This document shows, in pieces, positions 4,908-11,858 of a stretch of 11,971 nucleotides of DNA. This DNA comes from Spirochaetales bacterium. Lineage in GTDB: Bacteria; Spirochaetota; Spirochaetia; Sphaerochaetales; Sphaerochaetaceae. How positions within the stretch are numbered: the first letter of the stretch is position 1; each line of letters begins with the position of its first letter. Both the position numbers and the translations under genes were made by a program. The stretch spans positions 1 to 11,971 of the forward strand of contig JALFCJ010000066.1 in the NCBI GenBank assembly GCA_022771185.1, read 5' to 3'. The notes under the pieces were generated by a model. It worked only from the letters and a program-made list of their open reading frames with translations, made no database searches and was not told the DNA's origin.

Positions 4908-7824
4908 TATTACTCTCCATTACTACAGCTTTTCCTTCGCTTCCATCTGCTTTGATCAAAAGATCTTTTTCACTTCTTACGTGGATAAAGTGCTTGGTCT
5001 CTTCAATAAGAGGAAGTTTTTTTATTCCCTCGTAATCGATTCTGCCTTCACCATCTATCGGGTTATTAGTAAGGTACAGGCAACCGAGACTGGTTACGTT
5101 CTGGAAGAAGTGTGATCCTTCGCTTGGCTCTGCTTGTAACTCCTCTAGTCCCGTCTCCACAATTACTCTCGCCTTTGAAATCTGGGGCCATGAACAAGGA
5201 ATGCCAAGCCACTTGTCACTTGATCCCAGCCTCCCTGCTGCAATAAGGACATATGGATCTTCTAAGCGTTTGTTTATGCTTTCAAGTTCTTCAGCCATCT
5301 CTGTCATTTCACTTCTTTTAAACTTCTCAGGAAGTATAGAGACTATGTCTCTAACTCCGCTGACTTTTCCGTTTCCCATTACTTTCTCTGAAGAGACGAG
5401 GGCACTCCTAATTTCTTCGTCTGTAACTTGGATGTTCTCGAATCGGTCTGTAGATGAGATAGGCCTGATTTGCAGGATAGAGAAGTCAGGCATGCCGCTA
5501 TGCTCAGTATTTACAGCAAACTCAATCTCCACAGGTTCCGCCATAGTTCTGGTTCCCAACTTCAACATGTCGTCGATGATTTTCGCCAGAGGTATCATCT
5601 CATACTTTACGACGCCGTTGAATGTAAGACTCCTAAAACCTTCGTCATATGGGTTTTCAGAGACAAATCCGTCGCTTCTCATAACAGACATTATACCCAT
5701 GGTTGCTCTTGGGTATTTCGATACCTTTGAGAGAGGAATCTGAATTAGGTTATCTATATCACAGAGAGGAGAGAACGGCTTATTAGTATCCAGGGCATAA
5801 AAGTAGCGCTGGGAAGAGCCGCGACCTGTAAGGGATGTTACAGGAATCTGAGGCTTTGCCGGGCAGAATCTGAATGCGGCGCCTTCGTCTACAATAGTCT
5901 TTCCCATACCGAAGGCAAGCATTCCAAGACCATCCTCCGCTTTTCTGTTTCCCGATGGATAATAATCAAGGCTTCTTGCCACTCCTGATATATTCGGGAA
6001 CCACAGCCCGTCGTGATCGCTTCCAGTAATCTGCTGGATTATTACAGCCATTTTCTCTTCTTCGGTACTGTGGCCTGTACGCTTCAGATACTCTCTTGCT
6101 CCCTCGAAATATGTAGAAGCCCACACTGTCTTTACAGCGTTCTCCAGATCTTCAAGTCTTTTCTCATCGTCTCCCTTATTTGGAATCATGGATGTCTGAT
6201 ATACTCCTGCAAAGGGTTGGAAATGGCTGTCTTCAAGAAGAGAAGAGGATCTGACAGAGATCGGGACTTTTATTACTTCAACAATTCTCTTTAAGTCTAA
6301 TTCAAGGTCCTCAGGCATCTTTGCACTAAGGAAAACAGAGAGTATTTCATCATCTTTTTTATCAATAAAATCTCCGGGCCAGAAGTCATTGAGGGAGAGG
6401 AACCTATCGAAAAGCTCTGTGGATATTACTATTGTACGAGGAATAGAGACGTAGATATCTTTATATCTTTTTCCTATTCCGTCAGCCTTCATCTCCATAG
6501 CAATAAATGCCAGTCCTCTACCTTTTCCTCCCAGGGAACCTTTACCGATTCTGGTAAAAAGGAAAGTCTCGTCATAACTCTTTCTGTTGAATTCAGCTAT
6601 GGAGCCTCTTGTCCTTTCTTTTCTGTAGCTTTTTATAGTTGTGTATATAAGTTCCCTTGTCTTCTCTGCGTCGCTTCCATCGCTTTTCATGGTTATGGGT
6701 TTGAGAATAGAAGCAAGATGATAGAGAGATTGGGCTCTAAGCCACCTGGAAAGGTCGTTCTTTCTTACATGGTAGGCAAATGAAGAGATAGGAACCTCCA
6801 TCATCTTATCCTGCAGCTCTTTCATTGTGGAGGCAGTGGCAATAGTCTCTCCTGTGGCTGGATCCATAAAATTAAACGCGCCGAAGTCATATTTTGTTTT
6901 GAAATATGACTCTAAGAAATGGTACCTGTCTGGAGATAGCTTCCAAATAAAATCCGCACCTATTTCTTTTGCAATCTCTTCTGCGTTTTCATCCGTAGAC
7001 TGCAAGAGTACGGGAATTTCCGGGTTATCTTTCTTAATTGCCTTGCCTAGCTCTTTTCCTCCCTCTTTGTCTCCATAAGGAGAAGGGAAGGAGAGGTCTG
7101 TTATTACTCCCAAAATATTGTCTCTGTATTTGTTGTAGAGAGTCCAAGCTTCATCATAGTTTCTAGCTAGGATTATTTTTGGCCTTCCCCTCATTCTCAG
7201 CTTCATGCCCCATTCGTTGAGGGCTTCGAGAATAGAGGCTCTGTTCTGCTGAATCAAAAGCATATAGAGCTGGGGAAGGTATGAAGAGATGAATTTGACT
7301 GAGTCTTCTACAAATAAAATGACTTCTACGTCAGCTTCCTCTGTGTCATGGTCTACATTTATGGCGTCCTCAATAAGCTTGATCATTGCAAGGAATACCG
7401 ACGGGTCTCCCATCCAATAGAACATATAGTCGATATAAGGACAGTTTTCGCCCTTCAGTTCCTTGACTCTCCTATGGTCGGGAGAAGGGGAGAGGACGAT
7501 AAAAGGAAGAGATGAGTCATATTTTTTGACAGCTTCAGCCAAAGCCTCTACTCTTCCCGATCCCAGTTCCAGCATAGATATTACAAGATCGAACTTTCCG
7601 TTCTTCAGGTACTCTAAAGCTTCATTTTCACTTGATGTATGTGTAATCTTTGGTGGGTTTGAGAGCCCCAAGGCCGTATATTCCTTATATAGCTCTTCTT
7701 CCACTCTCCCGTCTTCTTCAAGCATAAAGCGGTCATAGTCAGAGCAGATGAGAAGCACGTTATATACATGCTTCAACATCAAAGAAGAGAAAGGGATCCA
7801 AGTTTCATCCAGTTGGTAATGCAT
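4900..7824 (-). CDS. Double-receiver protein fused to a PEP synthase-like ATP-binding domain
   Basis: This 974-residue protein has four parts. Residues 21-150 look like a receiver domain without its acceptor: 'DLVISMLEL' has Met84 where Asp belongs. Residues 166-310 form a second, intact-looking receiver with Glu173/Asp174, acceptor Asp243, Ser276/Thr277 and Lys295. Residues 420-790 match the PEP/pyruvate-binding ATP-grasp domain of pyruvate-water/phosphate dikinases: SLGGKGRG (430-437), VRSSSLLEDS (524-533), EIEF (766-769) and LQIRPI (784-789), with the ATP-contacting Arg525, Gln785 and Arg787 present. A C-terminal part with 'GRLGSSDKWLGIP' and 'GSHFFQN' recurs, as I recall, in similar dikinase-like proteins of other bacteria. 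The swivel domain with the catalytic His and the PEP-binding barrel are absent, so PEP synthesis is unlikely. A receiver-controlled phosphotransferase is an inference. Its ATG follows the small membrane gene's stop by one base, with no good ribosome site, indicating coupling. Confidence 0.8.
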   Translation of the reverse strand: MHYQLDETWIPFSSLMLKHVYNVLLICSDYDRFMLEEDGRVEEELYKEYTALGLSNPPKITHTSSENEALEYLKNGKFDLVISMLELGSGRVEALAEAVKKYDSSLPFIVLSPSPDHRRVKELKGENCPYIDYMFYWMGDPSVFLAMIKLIEDAINVDHDTEEADVEVILFVEDSVKFISSYLPQLYMLLIQQNRASILEALNEWGMKLRMRGRPKIILARNYDEAWTLYNKYRDNILGVITDLSFPSPYGDKEGGKELGKAIKKDNPEIPVLLQSTDENAEEIAKEIGADFIWKLSPDRYHFLESYFKTKYDFGAFNFMDPATGETIATASTMKELQDKMMEVPISSFAYHVRKNDLSRWLRAQSLYHLASILKPITMKSDGSDAEKTRELIYTTIKSYRKERTRGSIAEFNRKSYDETFLFTRIGKGSLGGKGRGLAFIAMEMKADGIGKRYKDIYVSIPRTIVISTELFDRFLSLNDFWPGDFIDKKDDEILSVFLSAKMPEDLELDLKRIVEVIKVPISVRSSSLLEDSHFQPFAGVYQTSMIPNKGDDEKRLEDLENAVKTVWASTYFEGAREYLKRTGHSTEEEKMAVIIQQITGSDHDGLWFPNISGVARSLDYYPSGNRKAEDGLGMLAFGMGKTIVDEGAAFRFCPAKPQIPVTSLTGRGSSQRYFYALDTNKPFSPLCDIDNLIQIPLSKVSKYPRATMGIMSVMRSDGFVSENPYDEGFRSLTFNGVVKYEMIPLAKIIDDMLKLGTRTMAEPVEIEFAVNTEHSGMPDFSILQIRPISSTDRFENIQVTDEEIRSALVSSEKVMGNGKVSGVRDIVSILPEKFKRSEMTEMAEELESINKRLEDPYVLIAAGRLGSSDKWLGIPCSWPQISKARVIVETGLEELQAEPSEGSHFFQNVTSLGCLYLTNNPIDGEGRIDYEGIKKLPLIEETKHFIHVRSEKDLLIKADGSEGKAVVMESNND

Positions 7825-7825
7825 A

Positions 7826-8005
7826 TTATTTCTTTGTTCTAATAAGTAGGAATGTGACTAATGATGATAAAAGTGGAACTACTGTTATCCAACCTATAAT
7901 CTTCAGCGTCATCTCTTCAGCTCCGATTGCTGCTGTAAGGACAATGAGAAGTAGGAGAAGAACGCCTGAAAGAATCATAGAAATCTTAAAAATTTTATCT
8001 AACAT
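7826..8005 (-). CDS. Small two-helix membrane protein, 59 residues
   Basis: I recognise no family. The frame starts at ATG 8003-8005, has a good GGAG ribosome site at 8012-8015 six bases upstream, and ends at TAA 7826-7828. The protein is MLDKIFK, then a hydrophobic helix (about 8-28, ISMILSGVLLLLLIVLTAAIG), a short acidic loop 'AEEMTLK', a second hydrophobic helix (about 36-55), and a basic end RTKK. Positive charges at both ends suggest both termini face the cytoplasm, with the loop outside. Its stop codon and the ATG of the receiver-dikinase gene are one base apart, so the two are probably made together. A role as membrane anchor or sensor partner is speculation. Ribosome site, tight spacing and a clear hydrophobic pattern make it a likely real gene. 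Confidence 0.75.
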   Translation of the reverse strand: MLDKIFKISMILSGVLLLLLIVLTAAIGAEEMTLKIIGWITVVPLLSSLVTFLLIRTKK

Positions 8006-8023
8006 TTTATGCTCCGTATTGTG

Positions 8024-8042
8024 TTAATGATAATTATCATAA
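8024..8042. promoter_or_regulatory. Perfect 14-bp palindrome resembling a Fur box
   Basis: ATGATAATTATCAT at 8027-8040 is a perfect palindrome overlapping the stop codon of the PHP phosphatase gene, 22 bp upstream of the small membrane gene. The 19-base stretch from 8023 (GTTAATGATAATTATCATA) agrees at 15 of 19 positions with the classical Fur consensus GATAATGATAATCATTATC by my count. It cannot fold as a hairpin without a loop, so a DNA-bound dimer is the better explanation. AT-rich palindromes also arise by chance, and no -35/-10 pair stands out beside it. Confidence 0.35.
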
Positions 8043-8789
8043 CCCCATTTGGTCTATGGATAGTGCACCATCCAGAAGAGTCTTCGAGTGATAAAGCATC
8101 TTCTCTATTGCATCTTCTCCCAAACTGTCTTTGATTATTGCCTTGGCTTCTCCTATCATTTGGGGCCTGGTGTCAGTGTTATGTGTATCAGAACCGAGGA
8201 TGTGTATTTTGTCATCTTTCAACATAGATAGCGCTTTGTTTCTCGTCTCTTTTTCTATAAAGAATTCAGCATTTGATTGGATAAATACCCCTGCATCCAG
8301 AAGCCTATTTATCGTATCCGGATCCTGCCAATTAAGATATCTTTCGATATGTGCGAGGATTACAGAAAAAGAAGAGCAGAGGGATATATTCAATATTTCA
8401 GATATTTCTTTGCCACTCCATTTATGAAAAGGCATCTCTATCATCAGAGAGTCTGTCCCTACAATAGTCAGATTTCCCAGGAAGGGACTATCTCCAATTC
8501 CTTCGTAATAGGCTACTTCCGCTCCGAGGAATATAGACGGACATGTATCTATATCATGCACGCTCAAAAGAGCTTTGGCTCCCTTTTCTCTTTCTGAAAG
8601 GAAAACATCCAATGACATTCTATCTGGATAAAAGTGAGGAGTAGCCACCATCTTCTTCACTTTCTGCCTTCTGGTTTCCTCCATTATTTCCCGACTCATC
8701 TCGAGAGATGAAGAACCGTCATCTATATTTGGAAGTACATGACTATGAAAGTCTATTACTCTTCTACTTCTGGTTTCCGTTTCAGACAT
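8037..8789 (-). CDS. PHP-domain protein-tyrosine phosphatase (CpsB/YwqE/CapC type)
   Basis: This complete 250-residue protein belongs to the PHP metal-dependent phosphatases. The metal-binding residues are in the expected order: DFHSH (13-17), Asp23/Asp24 in 'PNIDDGS', His52 in 'TPHFYP', Glu91 in 'GAEV', His147 in 'LAHIERY', and Asp201/His203 in 'GSDTHN'. CpsB and YwqE (about 245-255 residues) remove phosphate from tyrosine-rich tails of BY-kinases that control capsule or exopolysaccharide synthesis. No BY-kinase or polysaccharide gene is visible here, so the substrate is unknown. The start has a clear AGAGGTG ribosome site. It is the first gene of the minus-strand cluster; the next starts 31 bp after its stop, with a palindrome in that gap, so cotranscription with the rest is likely but not certain. 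Confidence 0.9.
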   Translation of the reverse strand: MSETETRSRRVIDFHSHVLPNIDDGSSSLEMSREIMEETRRQKVKKMVATPHFYPDRMSLDVFLSEREKGAKALLSVHDIDTCPSIFLGAEVAYYEGIGDSPFLGNLTIVGTDSLMIEMPFHKWSGKEISEILNISLCSSFSVILAHIERYLNWQDPDTINRLLDAGVFIQSNAEFFIEKETRNKALSMLKDDKIHILGSDTHNTDTRPQMIGEAKAIIKDSLGEDAIEKMLYHSKTLLDGALSIDQMGL

Positions 8790-8839
8790 AACACCTCTTT
8801 TTTAGTATTTTACTCTATTTTTTGTGGGTGTAAGTATTA

Positions 8840-8862
8840 TTTTGTTAACCGAGTTAATAAAA
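8840..8862. promoter_or_regulatory. Candidate operator upstream of the PHP phosphatase gene
   Basis: TTTTGTTAAC (8840-8849) and GTTAATAAAA (8853-8862) form a 10-bp inverted repeat with one mismatch and a 3-base centre CGA. It lies about 50-75 bp before the phosphatase start codon, in the divergent region shared with gdhA. Position and symmetry suggest a repressor site for the minus-strand operon; the regulator is unknown. Confidence 0.4.
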
Positions 8863-9007
8863 ATATATTTCTTTGTAATATAAAAAGATATAAGAAATAT
8901 GTTATTATGGATACATGTTTTACTATTTTTTATGATTTACTCAATATTTTATAAAATCGGTAATGAAACCATCAAAAAAATAAAAAATATCAACGTAAAA
9001 ATAAAGA
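8863..9007. other. AT-rich divergent intergenic DNA
   Basis: The stretch between the candidate operator and the gdhA promoter is strongly AT-rich and holds no supported gene. The open frame on the minus strand at 8941-9123 runs antisense into gdhA and shows no coding character. Confidence 0.5.
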
Positions 9008-9036
9008 TTGACGTATATAAAAACCCGATTTAACCT
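9008..9036 (+). promoter_or_regulatory. Candidate gdhA promoter
   Basis: TTGACG (9008-9013) matches five of six -35 bases and is followed after 17 bp by TAACCT (9031-9036), a weak -10. The leader would be under 20 bases and would still contain the AAGGAG ribosome site at 9048-9053. The weak -10 may mean an activator is used, or that the true promoter lies elsewhere in this AT-rich region. Confidence 0.35.
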
Positions 9037-9058
9037 ATGGGCACAAAAAGGAGAAAAT

Positions 9059-10396
9059 ATGTACGATCTCGATTCGTTCATGGCTGAAGTAGAAAGAAAA
9101 AACCCTGCACAGCCGGAATTCATTCAGGCAGCAAGAGAAGTAGTCGCCTCTGTTATTGATACAGTCAATTCCAACCCTCTTTATCTTAAAAACAAGATCC
9201 TCGACCGCATTATAGAGCCAGATAGAATCATCACTTTCAAGGTAGAGTGGGAAGACGATAACCATGAGTTACAGGTCAATAGGGGTTATCGTGTCCAATA
9301 CAACAATGCTTTGGGCCCATATAAAGGCGGACTTAGATTCCATGCCAACGTTACTCTCGGAACTCTGAAGTTCTTGGGCTTCGAGCAGATCTTCAAGAAC
9401 GCTCTCACAACCCTCCCTATGGGTGGCGGTAAGGGTGGATCTGACTTCTCTCCAAAGGGAAAGAGTGACCAGGAAATCATGAGATTTTGCCGTGCCTTCA
9501 TGACTGAGCTTCAGAAGTATATCGGCCCTGACACAGACGTTCCTGCTGGGGACTTAGGTGTCGGCGGAAGAGAAATTGGATATCTCTATGGTCAATATAA
9601 GAAGATCAGAGACGAGAACACTGGTGTTCTTACAGGAAAAGGCTGGGGATGGGGTGGATCTCTTGTTCGCCCTGAAGCAACAGGTTTCGGAACAATGTAC
9701 TTCGCTTCTGAGATGCTTAAGGAACATGGTGACTCTTTCGAGGGAAAGAGAATTGCAATCTCTGGCTTCGGTAACGTAGCTTGGGGTGCTGTTACAAAGG
9801 CTTCTCAGCTTGGTGCAAAGGTTGTGACAATCAGTGGACCAGACGGATATGTTCTTGACGAGGAAGGAATCAACACACCAGAAAAGATAGCTTATATGCT
9901 GGAACTCAGAGCATCAAACAACGATATCGTAGAACCATATGCAGAGAGGTTTGGTGCCAAATTTGTCAAAGGCAGAAAGCCTTGGGAAGTAAAGGTTGAT
10001 ATGGCATTCCCATGTGCCCTCCAGAATGAATTGACAGGAGAAGACGCTGAGATGCTTATTAAGAACGGCGTCAAGTATGTTGTGGAAACAAGCAACATGG
10101 GATGCTGCCCAGAAGCTATCGAAGCATTCCAGAAGGCTAGAATCCCATTCGCTCCAGGAAAGGCTGCAAACGCAGGTGGAGTTGCTGTATCTGGCCTCGA
10201 AATGAGCCAGAACGCTCAGCACTATAACTGGTCAAGTGAAGAAGTCGATCAGAAACTCCATGGCATTATGAAGAACATCCATAATGCATGCGTCAAAGAA
10301 GGAAGATGCGCTGACGGATATATTGATTATGTCAAAGGTGCAAACATTGCAGGCTTCAAGAAAGTTGCAGATGCAATGTGCCAGCAAGGATATTAA
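9059..10396 (+). CDS. gdhA: NADP-type glutamate dehydrogenase
   Basis: This 445-residue enzyme makes glutamate from 2-oxoglutarate and ammonium in the cytoplasm, the main route of nitrogen assimilation when ammonium is abundant. E. coli GdhA has 447 residues. The substrate segment 'GYRVQYNNALGPYKGGLRFH' (77-95), the catalytic Lys125 in 'LPMGGGKGGSDF', Asp165 in 'PAGDLGVGGREIG' and the dinucleotide-binding loop GFGNVAWGA (236-244) are all present. The strand after the loop ends in 'TISGPDG' with no acidic residue to contact an NAD ribose, which favours NADP. I chose ATG 9059 because AAGGAG lies five bases upstream and the protein then matches the family start; an in-frame TTG at 9008 has no ribosome site and falls in the promoter. 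Codon use is biased as in highly expressed genes. It stands alone, with its own terminator. Confidence 0.95.
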   Translation: MYDLDSFMAEVERKNPAQPEFIQAAREVVASVIDTVNSNPLYLKNKILDRIIEPDRIITFKVEWEDDNHELQVNRGYRVQYNNALGPYKGGLRFHANVTLGTLKFLGFEQIFKNALTTLPMGGGKGGSDFSPKGKSDQEIMRFCRAFMTELQKYIGPDTDVPAGDLGVGGREIGYLYGQYKKIRDENTGVLTGKGWGWGGSLVRPEATGFGTMYFASEMLKEHGDSFEGKRIAISGFGNVAWGAVTKASQLGAKVVTISGPDGYVLDEEGINTPEKIAYMLELRASNNDIVEPYAERFGAKFVKGRKPWEVKVDMAFPCALQNELTGEDAEMLIKNGVKYVVETSNMGCCPEAIEAFQKARIPFAPGKAANAGGVAVSGLEMSQNAQHYNWSSEEVDQKLHGIMKNIHNACVKEGRCADGYIDYVKGANIAGFKKVADAMCQQGY

Positions 10397-10417
10397 TCCT
10401 CATTATATGTGAAACCA

Positions 10418-10443
10418 GGCCTTGGAAAATCCAGGGCCTTTTT
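10418..10443 (+). terminator. Rho-independent terminator of gdhA
   Basis: GGCCTTGGA (10418-10426) pairs with TCCAGGGCC (10430-10438), nine pairs including one G-U, around an AAA loop, followed directly by TTTTT (10439-10443). It begins 22 bases after the gdhA stop codon. Confidence 0.9.
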
Positions 10444-10664
10444 AATGGGTACAGTCCATAATTATTTGAAAAAAGGGTTGTTTGAAACACTATTGTCTGA
10501 TTTCTATACGAGTATTTTGGCATTCATTTCCCCTACATAATATTTTTTGACTGTATAATTAAATAGAAAAAACAAAACGTTTTATAACAGTCACAATGTC
10601 TGCTAATTCCTTGTTTGTTAACAACAACTACACAGACAAAAACCGGTTTATCTAAAGTATTTCC
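10444..10664 (+). promoter_or_regulatory. mglB upstream region with three short perfect palindromes
   Basis: No gene is visible. Three perfect 10-bp palindromes occur within 76 bp: AAAACGTTTT (10574-10583), TTGTTAACAA (10615-10624) and AAACCGGTTT (10640-10649). The first and third have the CG centre and A/T-rich arms of LacI/GalR-family operators, a family that often controls mgl operons. A perfect TATAAT sits at 10554-10559 but lacks a good -35, so a second, more distal start is only possible. Palindromes are seen directly; the regulator is inferred. Confidence 0.45.
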
Positions 10665-10692
10665 TTTACTTTTTGGGCTTCTGTGATAAAGT
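10665..10692 (+). promoter_or_regulatory. Candidate mgl operon promoter
   Basis: TTTACT (10665-10670) and TAAAGT (10687-10692) are 16 bp apart, and TG at 10684-10685 makes the latter an extended -10. Transcription would start near 10699, leaving a leader of about 28 bases that includes the AAAAAGGAG ribosome site. Confidence 0.5.
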
Positions 10693-10726
10693 AATTTACA
10701 CATACAGCAAAAAGGAGATTGTAAGT

Positions 10727-11731
10727 ATGAAAAAGTTTTTGGCAATTCTTTTAATCGCCGTCGTCGCATTGACAGCTGTCTTCGCACAGGGCTCAGCTGA
10801 AGGATCTGGAGTCAAGACATACAAAGTTGGTGTCGGCATCTACACATACGATGATAATTTCATGACTCTCTATAGAAACGAGATTCAGAGCTACTTCGCT
10901 TCCCTCGAAACAGACACAGTCAAGTATCAGGTTCTGATGGCTGATGGAAAGAACGACATGGGCGAGCAGTCCAACCAGGTCGACAACTTTATCACACAGG
11001 GCGTTGACGTAATCATCCTCAACCTCGTTCAGACATCAAGTGCAGATGCTTTCATCGACAAGATTGTTGCAGCTGACATTCCACTCGTACTCATCAACAG
11101 AGAACCACTTGCATATGATGCAAACGGAAACACAATCGATGAAGCTTACGAAGGAATCATCAACAATCCTAAGGTTTGTTATGTTGGTGCAGATGCTCGT
11201 CAGTCTGGTTCTTTCCAGGGAAGAATCATCGCTGAGCTCGACAACCACGGCGATATCAACGGAGACGGAAAAGTTTCTTACATCATGGTAGAAGGCGACC
11301 CAGAAAACATTGATGCTCAGTACAGAACAGAATTCTCAATCAAGTATCTCAAGGACAACGGAATTGCAGTTGAATGCCTCGACGATCAGGTTGGTAACTG
11401 GGCTCAGGCTAAGGGACAGGAAATCACAGCTAACGCTCTTGCTAAGTATGGCAACAAGATCGAAGTTGTATTCTGTAACAATGACGCTATGGCACTTGGT
11501 GCAGCAGCAGCTATCACAGCAGCTGGCAGAACAGTTGGTAAGGACATCTACCTTGTTGGCGTAGACGCACTTGCAGAATGCCAGGAAATGGTCCAGAAGG
11601 GCGAAATGACTGGTACAGTTCTCAACGACCACATCGGACAGTCCCACGCAGCAGTCGACGTAGCTATTGACCTCCTCAATGGTAAGGAAATCAAGAACTA
11701 CTACTGGATCGACTACGTAATGGTCAGATAA
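10727..11731 (+). CDS. mglB: Galactose/glucose-binding periplasmic protein of the Mgl ABC transporter
   Basis: This 334-residue protein is the substrate-binding part of a sugar importer. It starts with a signal peptide (MKK, then a hydrophobic stretch to residue 20) cleaved most likely after AVFA, leaving QGSAEGSG. No cysteine follows, so it is a soluble periplasmic protein rather than a lipoprotein. Two lobes of the type I sugar-binding fold follow. A calcium loop 'DINGDGKV' (176-183) corresponds to the EF-hand-like loop of E. coli MglB, and 'EVVFCNNDAMALGAA' (246-260), 'LVGVDAL' (276-282) and Trp225 match its sugar site. These point to galactose/glucose rather than ribose or xylose. The ATG at 10727 is chosen for its AAAAAGGAG site and signal peptide; the longer frame from 10673 has neither. 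The C-terminus ends at 'DYVMVR', a few residues shorter than E. coli. Codon bias suggests high expression. mglA follows. Confidence 0.92.
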   Translation: MKKFLAILLIAVVALTAVFAQGSAEGSGVKTYKVGVGIYTYDDNFMTLYRNEIQSYFASLETDTVKYQVLMADGKNDMGEQSNQVDNFITQGVDVIILNLVQTSSADAFIDKIVAADIPLVLINREPLAYDANGNTIDEAYEGIINNPKVCYVGADARQSGSFQGRIIAELDNHGDINGDGKVSYIMVEGDPENIDAQYRTEFSIKYLKDNGIAVECLDDQVGNWAQAKGQEITANALAKYGNKIEVVFCNNDAMALGAAAAITAAGRTVGKDIYLVGVDALAECQEMVQKGEMTGTVLNDHIGQSHAAVDVAIDLLNGKEIKNYYWIDYVMVR

Positions 11732-11754
11732 TTCCGTTTATTTTAGTTGAAAAG

Positions 11755-11785
11755 AAGCGGGTGAGATACTTTCTTTCACCCGCTT
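11755..11785 (+). terminator. Intercistronic hairpin between mglB and mglA
   Basis: AAGCGGGTGA (11755-11764) pairs perfectly with TCACCCGCTT (11776-11785) around an 11-base loop, followed by TCTACTATCTC, a poor T tract. It lies 23 bases after the mglB stop. Partial termination or protection of the mglB message from 3' decay would give more binding protein than ATPase, as known for other binding-protein operons. Confidence 0.65.
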
Positions 11786-11858
11786 TCTACTATCTCTTTC
11801 TTCATGTTTCTCTAATGGGGAAAGATGAAGAAGGATATAAATAAAAAGGAGGTTATGC

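Noticed and set aside
5201..5743. 180-codon open frame on the plus strand inside the receiver-dikinase gene
   Set aside because: It is antisense to a gene with clear conserved motifs, has no recognisable domain and no ribosome site.
9008..9058. Longer gdhA reading frame from TTG at 9008
   Set aside because: No ribosome site precedes it, the added residues do not fit the family, and the TTG is part of a likely -35 box; ATG 9059 has AAGGAG at the right distance.
8941..9123. 60-codon minus-strand frame between the divergent genes
   Set aside because: Half of it is antisense to gdhA and the rest is AT-rich promoter DNA; the translation has no coding character.
10673..10726. Longer mglB reading frame from 10673
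   Set aside because: It would put 18 residues ahead of a clear signal peptide and overlaps the predicted promoter; ATG 10727 has a strong ribosome site.
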